Shown piece by piece: positions 1 through 6,257 of a stretch of 16,494 bases of DNA. Within the stretch, counting starts at the first letter, position 1. The number at the start of each line of letters is the position of its first letter. The DNA comes from Cytidiella melzeri (taxonomy: Eukaryota; Basidiomycota; Agaricomycetes; Polyporales; Irpicaceae), in assembly GCA_022592445.1 (NCBI GenBank), contig JABYQR010000609.1, positions 1 to 16,494 of the forward strand, written 5' to 3'. The notes under the pieces are model-generated. The model saw only the letters and a list, made by a program, of their open reading frames with translations. It ran no database searches and had not been told where the DNA came from. Made by a program: the position numbers and the translations under genes.

Positions 1-370
1 TTTTGTGTTCGAGATTCATATTGCGTCTGCGTTTATCTTCTGCGTCCCTCCGCGCGCCGTTTTCCTACAAGCCGCGACCTTTCACGCGCGCTCTCTTGGA
101 GCCGCGCTATAACTCTTTTGCTTTCACCGCGCCGACTTGCCCCTTTTACCCGCGATACGTGTGGTAGTTGCCCGTCTAGCTACCTTCATATAAACTTTAT
201 CACAAAAACCTTGTCGCTCTTTTAGCACAGGTAAAACTAGGACTCTTAGACCACCTCGCATTACTTTAACACTTCCGCGCTTCCACACCTTTACACTGCT
301 ATTGCCACTTCGTGATTGGTGGTGTTGTCTTTAAGGTTGTTCTTAGTTTGAAGCGTGACTCAGTGTCTCA
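1..370. other. Unassigned non-coding stretch, possible 3' part of another LTR
   Basis: No convincing coding frame is visible. Homology between gypsy copy A and copy B stops at about base 370, so this sequence interrupts or truncates A. It ends in TCTCA, which fits the CA end of an LTR, and has a TATA-like CATATAAAC near 187-195, so an LTR on the plus strand with its 3' end at 370 is possible. The start would lie outside the window and no target duplication can be checked. It could equally be unrelated flanking DNA joined by a deletion. Confidence 0.3.
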
Positions 371-537
371 ACGCGAATCCTTCTATTGAGACCTTTGACT
401 AGTACATGTGCACAGAAATGAGAAGATAACCAATCTAGCAACGATATATCACATGAGGAGATAACAGATGACGGGCACGGAGTTGCTATAGTACACGAGG
501 CAGAAGATGAGGCAGATGGCAAAGGAGACAAGGACAG
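371..537 (-). pseudogene. Gypsy copy A, fragment of the pol N-terminus (before the protease)
   Basis: Read on the minus strand this encodes a Ser-rich stretch followed by HVLVKGLNR, closely matching the region just before the protease DSG motif in copy B (about 7545-7705). The match stops at about 371, before the protease active site would appear, so protease, RT, RNase H and integrase of copy A are absent from the window. It is separated from the gag end of A only by the solo LTR at 538-1249. Removing that LTR and one target repeat restores collinearity with copy B. Confidence 0.75.
533..537. repeat. Left target-site duplication of the solo LTR at 538
   Basis: gacag here is repeated at 1250-1254 directly after the LTR end. 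Copy B has a single copy of the equivalent sequence (ctgtc on the pol strand) at the same place, so it is a true 5-bp insertion footprint inside copy A pol. Confidence 0.85.
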
Positions 538-591
538 TGTTACGAACGGTCTTCACACCCTATTATTTTTCTTTACTTCTTCAATTACCTT

Positions 592-605
592 GATAACTAG
601 TTATC
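592..605. repeat. Perfect 14-bp palindrome in the U3 of the solo LTR
   Basis: GATAACTAGTTATC equals its own reverse complement. It lies 54 bp into the LTR, in what would be U3, and carries two GATA cores in opposite directions. A dimeric regulator site (GATA-type factors are common in fungi) is one possible reading, but this is inference only. Confidence 0.5.
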
Positions 606-803
606 TTCTTTACGATTGCCTTGACGATCCAACTCGTCTTTCCTTCATCATTCCCTGATCCACATCGCCTCCGTTCAACATGGACTATTATGTTATCAGT
701 TGTCTTCTGATGTCCATTCAAACCTCGGACCTAACTCCGATTGGTTACCATTGCTTTGGTTCAACCCTCAGCCTTTCCATACCTCCGTTACCACTCCATC
801 GGG

Positions 804-870
804 TCCAACCCCGTCTATCCCCTGTTTTGGATCCAACTCCGGCTATCCCCTGTTTTGGGTTCAACCCCTT
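804..870 (+). repeat. 28-bp tandem repeat in U3, about 2.4 units
   Basis: Units at 804-831 and 832-859 share TCCAAC, CTATCCCCTGTTTTGG and differ at a few positions. A third partial unit starts at 860. More diverged relatives of the unit can be seen from about 728 (CCTAACTCCGATTGG...GCTTTGG). Repeats of this kind in U3 often act as enhancer-like blocks in retroelements; here that is inference. Confidence 0.75.
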
Positions 871-1051
871 CTCTATTGATCTCTGCCTCATGTTTTACCT
901 TTCTATTGTTCCTTGTTTCCGCACCTTAACGGTCTTTTCTCTCATTGGCTTTCCAGAGTAGTGGCTGTTCTCTATGTATTGTTCTTCCTTTCTGTTTCTC
1001 CGATTTGCTACCACTACCTCGGACTGGTCCAAAAGTAGTTATGTCAACATG

Positions 1052-1060
1052 TATAAATAG
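1052..1060 (+). promoter_or_regulatory. TATA box of the second-family solo LTR
   Basis: TATAAATAG is a consensus TATA box about 515 bp into the 712-bp LTR, the expected place for the U3/R border. It is the main reason for giving this LTR plus orientation. Confidence 0.55.
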
Positions 1061-1298
1061 CCGCAAGACATGGGGCTAGAACCTCAGTCTATCCACTTTG
1101 TATCAATATTCCTTCTATCAAACCATCATCTGTCTGCCACTGTGTTTGACAGCGACCGCGCGGCCTAGACCATCATCAGACCCTGAGTGTAGCTAAACCA
1201 AGGGGTTCTGACCTGACAACTTGTCCCTTGACAATAGTCGGTCTTAACAGACAGGGTATGGGGGGGACTCGCAGCTGCGGCTGTGTCACGAGTCTGTT

Positions 1299-2543
1299 TC
1301 AAAAAACTGCGTTGATTTTTGCTTCCATTTCATCCATTTGCTTCTTTTGGATGTCCAGCATGTCCTTGAGCGCAGCAATCTTAGCATTGTTGTCATTGGA
1401 AGCGTCTTGATTTGTCATGGTAGTGATTGACGAGGTCGTCGAGGTAGCAGCAACTATTTGTCCCTTAGGGACGCGTTGGAGCCTTTTCAGGCAAACAGAC
1501 CCCCAGTGACCGGTACCACTGCAGTGGTTGCAGACCGGGTCATCTGGGTGCTTAAAGTCCCTTTTCTTGTGGTTCTCAGAACCACAAACCGAGCAGCGCT
1601 TGCTCATCTCCTTCTTCCATTTCTGGAAGATCTTCTATTTGCCTAGACCCGCAAAGAGCACGTCAAACTGGGCAGAGAAACAAGAAGCGTCAATCTCCAT
1701 TGCCTTGGAATTGCAGAACGCTTGCTAGTGGGATTTGCCATGTTCCGAGGAACTGTCCACCATGACCTTTGCCGTGCTGTTGCGCAGGTCCGCTAGCTGA
1801 GCGTCTACTACCTTACACTGGTCCTTGAGTGCATCATATGTGGTTGCACGGGTCTGGAAGTACAAGACACGCTGCAAGTACTCCGTGCTCAAGCTGGACT
1901 TGAGGTGATTGAAAAGGTCCTGCTGGCTCCAGCCAGTGTGAGGGGCCCAAGTCTCGAACTCCAAGATGTGGGCGGAGAATGTCTTGTTGCCCTGCTTCAT
2001 GCCAGCAACCTTGGTCTTGGCCTCCATGACCGCGTCAATAGGCTCAAATCTGGCCTTGAAGGCCCCGATAAACGTGTCCCAGCTATTTTCAAATGCTGGT
2101 TTGATATTGGCCAACTCCTCAATGTGAGGGCGAGCCCAATCAGCGGCATCCTCCTGCATAAAGGACAAGGCACTGGTGATGAGTTTATGAGGATTGAAGA
2201 TCCTCACGCTGTTTTTTTCCAACCGTACGTGTCCTTGTGCGTCTTGCTGGAAGAACACTTTGCCTTGATTTTGCGCACAGACTATGAACGCGTGGTGGAA
2301 GAGCCTGGCTTCCAATGATGTTTTCCCCTTGAAGGAGACCAGCTTCTCAACAATGCTTCTCTCCCGAGAAATGTGTGTGGCAGCGGCGATTGCTGGCATC
2401 TGTGCAGCTGTCAGTGCGGCCACCTGATTGGTGAGGTCCACCATTCTTTGTGTCAGGATGCCAAACATGTTCAAAATGTCCTGGGCGCTCAGATTGGCAG
2501 CTGGGGCGGCGTCGGGAGCAGTGTTCTGCTGGGTAGGGTTCAT
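1299..2543 (-). pseudogene. gag: Gypsy copy A gag, broken by two in-frame stops
   Basis: The ATG is at 2541-2543 and the frame runs to TGA at 1299-1301, the same length plan as gag of copy B (about 411 codons). Shared parts: an N-terminal hydrophobic and heptad-rich segment (NLSAQDILNMFGILTQR), a retrotransposon-gag core (DWARPHIEEL...WDTFI), and a CCHC zinc knuckle (CNHCSGTGHWGSVC). A TAG at 1725-1727, where copy B has CAA, stops it after the gag core, and a second TAG at 1635-1637 replaces CAG. No frameshift is seen. The six-T run before the terminal TGA, used in the proposed gag-pol frameshift, is kept. The gene is dead unless both stops are read through. Confidence 0.9.
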
Positions 2544-2784
2544 GTCTTCTTTAGTGATGAGTCAGAGATTTTCTACGGAGGGCGGTTGGCAGGTTTCTGT
2601 GTAATACTGGTGTTTGATAGCTTCAGTTGGGTCTAACTGATTTGACCAATTAGGGCACGGTTGGTTTTCACACTCGTAAAATGATCCTTTGTTGGCTCAA
2701 AAGTGGTCGTCTGTGACCAAGATAGGATCAAAGAAAAAGGCAAGCTTTCTGAAGACGTGGCGGGCAAAACTTCTGGACTATCTA

Positions 2785-3211
2785 ATCCAGTTGAAGTAGC
2801 TATCTCTATTAACTATGTTAGACTGTGCAAGAACTTTGCTATAGTTCTTGCAAAGCTGCTTAAACGAGATCTTCCCAATTGCTTTGCAACCCCAGTCTAG
2901 GAGTTGCCACTTGCGGTCCGCTGTGACTGGTGTGAGTTCGTCAAGTCAATCAAGGAAGCGGTTGACTTTATTGACGAGGTGAAGCAAAGCGCAACGGTGG
3001 TCAGGGTCTGTGCAGTGGAGAAGTTCTTGAGACTCCGTAAGAGCTTGTAGTTGGGTGCGGACAGCGGTGGGCTTAGGCTTGAAGATGCCTACCAGGTCGA
3101 CCGGTGACAGCTTTTTGAAGCCGGAGAACACCGGTTTTGGTGCAGCAGGAGCGGGAGTGGGTGCAGGGAGCTTGGAAAGCCGCTCAGCAAGTGTGGGCTT
3201 GTGGACACATT
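2785..3211 (-). pseudogene. Gypsy copy A ORF0, 3' portion
   Basis: The translation contains FKKLSPVDLVGIFKPK, LHLVNKVNRFL and DWGCKAIGK, matching the C-terminal half of ORF0 of copy B. A TGA at 2946-2948 stands where copy B has CGA, and one base is missing just before the conserved TAG at 2782-2784. The upstream part is cut off by the solo LTR at 3212-3969 and resumes at 3970. Bases 2544-2784 between this ORF and gag ATG still match copy B at protein level (FYEC..QPCPN, DPTEA), although with stops of their own. The product is unrecognised. Confidence 0.75.
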
Positions 3212-3969
3212 TGTCACGGAGACGAAGCTCGACGCAACTAAAAGGGACACGATGTGGAAGACAAGGAGGAGGAGGTGGCAGGCGTGAAGCACAATGCTCT
3301 CACCAGCTATCAAACTTTATGGAAGTTGCTAGCCCAGTAAAGACCAAGTTAGTATTAGGTACTACTAGCTATGTAGTACAGGAGGGGTTTGCTTACCTAG
3401 CCCAGTAAAGACCAAGAGGTCGAGATGGGGGCTAGGAGCGTACATGTAGCTGCTTATATAGACTTCAGGGACCTGCGCACAGACCATGTTGAGGGCAGGC
3501 TTTGCAAGAAGCCGTGTGAACGAAGAACAAAAGAACTACCTAAAGGAGAACAATAGCTATTGTCTAGACCTTGCCAAGAACTCTACCCGTGAGAGAATCT
3601 ATCTAAAAGGAGACCAACTATTGTATCCCATTTCCACACCTGTGCGAACATCCTTCCATAAAGAGAACAATAAGGAAAGAACAAAAGGAGTCCATGTGGA
3701 CGTCATTTATGACATCAAACCCTAGCTATGGGCTGAACCATGTGTCTGTAGCCATGTGGTCTTACTTAAGCTAAGTCACATGCCAGTATGACGTAGTAGC
3801 AAGTAATGTGACCATGTGGAGCGTCTAAGCCACGTGATACGGGCGCTTAATAGACGTGAAAAGGGAGTGCATGCAGAGAAGGTTGCAACTGAGCTGCAGC
3901 CCCGAGTTTTACAGATAAAAACAAGAGGTAAATTGCGAAAATTAAGGGCTAGTCAGGCCATCCATGACA
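3212..3969 (-). mobile_element. Solo LTR of the gypsy family inside copy A ORF0 (LTR1), 758 bp
   Basis: On the minus strand it begins TGTCATGGATGGCC and ends CTCCGTGACA, as the 5' LTR of copy B does. Flanks are acatt (3207-3211) and acgtt (3970-3974), a 5-bp duplication with one CG-to-CA difference. Joining the flanks restores the ORF0 sequence seen in copy B, so this is a clean solo LTR. It keeps a TATA-like TATATAAGC (minus, about 3452-3460), the ATCTCGACCT self-primer complement (3417-3426) and the intron-like segment (3329-3396). It has the same orientation as copy A, so any transcript from it would run through the A ORF0 and gag remnants. Confidence 0.9.
3329..3396 (-). other. Intron-like segment in LTR1
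   Basis: Read on the minus strand it starts GTAAGC (3391-3396), has TACTAAC at 3348-3354 and ends TAG, 68 nt in all. The same layout recurs in the other two full LTRs. It is bounded by two copies of CTTGGTCTTTACTGGGCTAG. Confidence 0.4.
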
Positions 3970-4235
3970 ACGTTGCTCAGCTAAGATGTGAGCATGTTCT
4001 TCAGCGATACATTCTCTGTATGCTCTGGCAGAAGCGTGAAGTTGTCAATTGTCCTTGTACGTGGGTCCAGTGAGAGTGATGCCTTTTACTGGCGGTTTCC
4101 CAGGTCTTTATCAGACCAGCGATGAGGTTGACCGCTTTTTTGCTTGGCAGCGAGAGCGTCAAGGAATGAAGGTGGGAGGAACCTCTTGAGCTGAGGCTCG
4201 TTGGTAGTGAGGTCCTTAGATAAACGGGTGCGCAT
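3970..4235 (-). pseudogene. Gypsy copy A ORF0, 5' portion
   Basis: This is the start of ORF0 of copy A, with an ATG at 4233-4235 followed by codons matching copy B (PQLKR, LPPSFLDAL, RWSDKDL). Copy B has ACG at the equivalent position, so A shows where the original start probably was. About 35-40 bp present in copy B (5471-5505 region) are missing here, which breaks the frame. The remainder lies beyond the inserted LTR at 2785-3211. Confidence 0.7.
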
Positions 4236-4385
4236 GTCCTTAGGCACTGAACAATGCAGGGGGTAGAAACGGATGAGGTAAGCGGTAGCTCAATGGTATG
4301 GAGAGACTGGAGGCATACTTGTCAAACAGGAATAAACTTTTTTAAACAGTGGGGAACCCAGGGTTTCACAACAATCTCGACCTAA
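4236..4385 (-). other. Gypsy copy A 5' leader with primer-binding site
   Basis: This untranslated leader matches 5176-5333 of copy B base for base over long stretches. AGGTCGAGAT (minus, 4374-4383) is 2 nt inside the internal region and is complementary to ATCTCGACCT of the family's LTR. No TGG-starting tRNA primer site is visible. Confidence 0.7.
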
Positions 4386-4419
4386 TGACGCAGAGACAGG
4401 GGTTTGATGCAGCAGAAAG
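4386..4419 (-). mobile_element. 34-bp remnant of the 5' LTR of gypsy copy A
   Basis: On the minus strand this runs CTTTCTGCTGCATC... to GTCA, then the TTAGGTCGAG start of the internal region. It aligns with the last 34 bp of LTR1 and LTR2, mostly with transitions, including two CG-to-CA changes. It ends exactly where the LTR of copy B begins (4420), so B seems to have inserted within this LTR. The rest should lie beyond the 3' end of B, outside the window. Confidence 0.75.
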
Positions 4420-4551
4420 TGTCATGGATGGCCTGACTAGCCCTTAATTTTCGCAATTTACCTCTTGTTTTTATCTGTAAAACTCCGGGCTACAACTCAG
4501 TTTCAATTCTCTCTGCATAAACTCCTCTGCACGTCTATTAAGCGCCCGTAT

Positions 4552-4695
4552 CACGTGGCTTAGACGCTCCACACGGTCACATTACTTGCTACTACGTCAC
4601 ACTGGCATGTGACTTAGCTTAAGTAAGACCACATGGCTACAGACACATGGTTCAGCCCATAGCTTGGGTTTGATGTCATAAATGACGTCCACATG
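4552..4695. promoter_or_regulatory. Cluster of E-box-like and CRE-like motifs in U3
   Basis: CACGTG stands at 4552-4557. CACATG or CATGTG occurs at 4606-4611, 4630-4635, 4644-4649 and 4690-4695. TACGTCA is at 4593-4599 and TGACGTC at 4683-4689. Most also occur in LTR1 and LTR3. In fungi such motifs bind bHLH and bZIP (Atf/CREB) factors; binding here is inferred. Confidence 0.4.
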
Positions 4696-4927
4696 GACTC
4701 CTTTTGTTCTTTCCTTATTGTTCTCTTTATGGAAGGATGTTCTCACAGGTGTGGGAATGGAATACAATAGTTGGTCTCCTTTTAGATAGATTCTCTCATG
4801 GGTAGAGTTCTTGGCAAGGTCTAGACAATAGCTATTGTTCTCCTTTAGGTAGTTCTTTTGTTCTTCGTTCCCATGGCTTCTTGCAAAGCCTGCCCTCAAC
4901 ATGGTCTGTGCGCAGGTCCCTGAAGTC

Positions 4928-4935
4928 TATATAAG
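4928..4935 (+). promoter_or_regulatory. TATA box of gypsy LTR2
   Basis: TATATAAG lies 34 nt upstream of the sequence proposed as the 5' end of the mRNA. The motif is changed to TATATATA in LTR3 and kept as TATATAAG in LTR1. Confidence 0.6.
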
Positions 4936-4961
4936 CAGCTACATGTACGCTCCTAGCCCCC

Positions 4962-4971
4962 ATCTCGACCT
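4962..4971 (+). promoter_or_regulatory. Predicted mRNA 5' end that acts as the self-primer
   Basis: ATCTCGACCT is the exact reverse complement of AGGTCGAGAT at 5178-5187, just after the LTR. It lies at the distance from the TATA box where transcription should start, and is unchanged in all three full LTRs (3417-3426 minus; 12457-12466 plus). This matches the Tf1-type scheme in which the 5' end of the RNA folds back to prime minus-strand synthesis. Confidence 0.6.
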
Positions 4972-4991
4972 CTTGGTCTTTACTGGGCTAG

Positions 4992-5059
4992 GTAAGCAAA
5001 CCCCTCCTGTACTACATAGCTAGTAGTACCCAATACTAACTTGGTCTTTACTGGGCTAG
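4992..5059 (+). other. Intron-like segment in R/U5 of LTR2
   Basis: It starts GTAAGC, contains TACTAAC at 5034-5040 and ends CTAG with the branch A 20 nt from the end; 68 nt is a usual size for basidiomycete introns. The 20-bp sequence CTTGGTCTTTACTGGGCTAG is found both just before the 5' splice site (4972-4991) and at the 3' end of the segment (5040-5059), so splicing and repeat collapse would leave the same product. Confidence 0.45.
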
Positions 5060-5177
5060 ATATCTGTATAAGATTTATAGCTGGTGAGAGCATTGTGCTA
5101 TACGCCTGCCACCACCTCGTCGTCGTCTTCCACTCCGTGTCCCTAGTCGTTACGTCGAGCTCCGTCTCCGTGACATT

Positions 5178-5187
5178 AGGTCGAGAT
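5178..5187 (+). promoter_or_regulatory. Primer-binding site of gypsy copy B (self-priming type)
   Basis: AGGTCGAGAT begins 2 nt after the 5' LTR. It pairs over 10 of 10 bases with ATCTCGACCT at the predicted RNA 5' end. It is not a recognisable complement of a tRNA 3' end (no TGG start), and is conserved in copy A. Confidence 0.6.
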
Positions 5188-5321
5188 CGTTGTGAAACCC
5201 TGGGTTCCCCCATTCCCACCGTTTAAAAAAGTTTATTCCTGTTTGACAAGTACGTCTCTGGTCTCTCCATACCATTGAGCTACACTTACGTCGTCCGTTT
5301 CTACCCCCTGCGCGTTGTCTA
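5188..5321 (+). other. Leader of gypsy copy B
   Basis: No gene is seen between the primer-binding site and ORF0. The sequence matches the copy A leader, and includes a tRNA A-box-like string on the minus strand (TAGCTCAATGG) that lacks the rest of a tRNA. Confidence 0.6.
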
Positions 5322-6050
5322 GTGCCTAAAGACACGCGCCCCCGTTTCTCTAAGAACCTCCCTACAACTGAGCCTCAACTCAAGAGGTCTCTCCCACCAT
5401 CTTTCCTTGACGCTCTAGCTGAAAAGCGCAAGAGCGGTCAACCTCATCGCTGGTCTGACAAAGACCTGGTCACCGTCGCGAAGTACGTGTCCAAGAAGAC
5501 GCCTGTCAAAGGCATCACCCTCACCGTCCCCTCTTACGAGGAAAACCGACAACTTTGTGCCTCCGCACGAGCATACGGAGAACGAGCTGCTGAGGAGCGT
5601 GACCGCACCTTAGCTGAGCAACAGACCCACAAGCTCGCCTTTGCAGAGCAACTAGCAAGGCTCCCTGCACCAACTCCCGCCCCCGCTGCACCAAAGCCGG
5701 TGTTAATCGACTTCAAGAAGTTATCACCGGTTGATCTTGTAGGCATTTTCAGGCCAAAACTTACCGCCGTCCACACTTGCTTGCAAGCTCTCACAGAGCT
5801 TGAAGAACTCCTGAACCGCGCCAACCCCGACCACCGTCGCGCCCTGCTCCACCTCGTCAACAAGGTCAATCGTTTCCTCAACCGAGTTGACAATCTTGCA
5901 CCCATCACAGCAGACTGCGAGTGGCAGCTCCTAGACTGGGGTTGCAAAGCAATTGGGAAAGTTTCTTTTAAGCAGCTTCGTAAAAACTACGATAGAGTTC
6001 TAGCACAACTTAACGTAGTCAATAGTGATAGCTACTTTGAGTGGATCTAG
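5322..6050 (+). CDS. ORF0: unrecognised 242-codon protein upstream of gag in gypsy copy B
   Basis: The frame is open from about 5247 and closes at TAG 6048-6050. No ATG opens it. Copy A has ATG where B has ACG (5334-5336), so B has probably lost its start; GTG at 5322 is only a nominal start. Visible features: a basic N-terminus, a charged Glu/Ala/Arg-rich segment (residues about 75-115, likely helical), a Pro/Ala linker (about 119-132), and a folded-looking C-terminal part with FKKLSPVDLVGIF, LHLVNKVNRFLNRVD and DWGCKAIGK. I do not recognise the family. Copy A encodes the same protein, so it belongs to the element and is not a captured local gene. It is in the same frame as gag, and the 207 nt between them are open. 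Confidence 0.6.
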   Translation: MPKDTRPRFSKNLPTTEPQLKRSLPPSFLDALAEKRKSGQPHRWSDKDLVTVAKYVSKKTPVKGITLTVPSYEENRQLCASARAYGERAAEERDRTLAEQQTHKLAFAEQLARLPAPTPAPAAPKPVLIDFKKLSPVDLVGIFRPKLTAVHTCLQALTELEELLNRANPDHRRALLHLVNKVNRFLNRVDNLAPITADCEWQLLDWGCKAIGKVSFKQLRKNYDRVLAQLNVVNSDSYFEWI

Positions 6051-6257
6051 ATAATCCACAAGTTGTTGCCCACCACGTCCTGCGAAAATTATATACACTT
6101 CTTCGATTCGAGCACGGTCACAGACGACCACTTCTACGAAGGCATATTCTACGAGTGTGACAAACAACCGTGCCCAAATCGGTACACTCAGGCGGACCCA
6201 ACAGAAGCGGTCAACAGCGAATACTACTCTGAGCACCACCAGACTCCAAACGAAGAC

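Larger units (their letters stand above)
538..1249 (+). mobile_element. Solo LTR of a second retrotransposon family, 712 bp
   Basis: It begins TGTTACGAACGG and ends GGTCTTAACA, a TG...CA structure with short inverted ends (TGTTA/TAACA). It is flanked by a perfect 5-bp duplication, gacag at 533-537 and 1250-1254. Copy B lacks the insertion and has the plain target at the same place, which confirms the borders. TATAAATAG at 1052-1060 suggests plus orientation, giving a U3 of about 515 bp and R-U5 of about 190 bp. It is unlike the three gypsy LTRs in the window. No internal region remains, as expected for LTR-LTR recombination. Confidence 0.85.
4420..5175 (+). mobile_element. 5' LTR of gypsy copy B (LTR2), 756 bp
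   Basis: It begins TGTCATGGATGG and ends CTCCGTGACA and is followed at once by the leader and the ORFs of copy B. About 508 bp of U3 precede TATATAAG at 4928-4935. The expected start of transcription, near 4962, coincides with ATCTCGACCT. The flank before it is gaaag (4415-4419). The matching repeat would follow the 3' LTR, which is outside the window. It differs from LTR3 at only a few percent of positions over the first 120 bp by eye. Confidence 0.92.

Noticed and set aside
680..961. 93-codon open frame in the solo LTR
   Set aside because: It runs through tandem repeats in U3, has low-complexity content and no support beyond being open.
1905..2318. 137-codon open frame on the plus strand
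   Set aside because: It is the shadow of copy A gag on the other strand; similar shadows occur opposite copy B.
3816..4073. 85-codon frame spanning LTR1 and copy A
   Set aside because: It crosses an insertion border and is antisense to ORF0; no independent support.
4280..4345. tRNA gene, from TAGCTCAATGG (A-box-like) in the leader of A and its mirror in B
   Set aside because: No matching acceptor stem, no convincing T-arm and no full cloverleaf; at most a tRNA-derived scrap.
3212..5175. LTR1 and LTR2 as the two LTRs of one element
   Set aside because: They are in opposite orientation with leader sequence of copy A between them, and LTR1 has its own target duplication.
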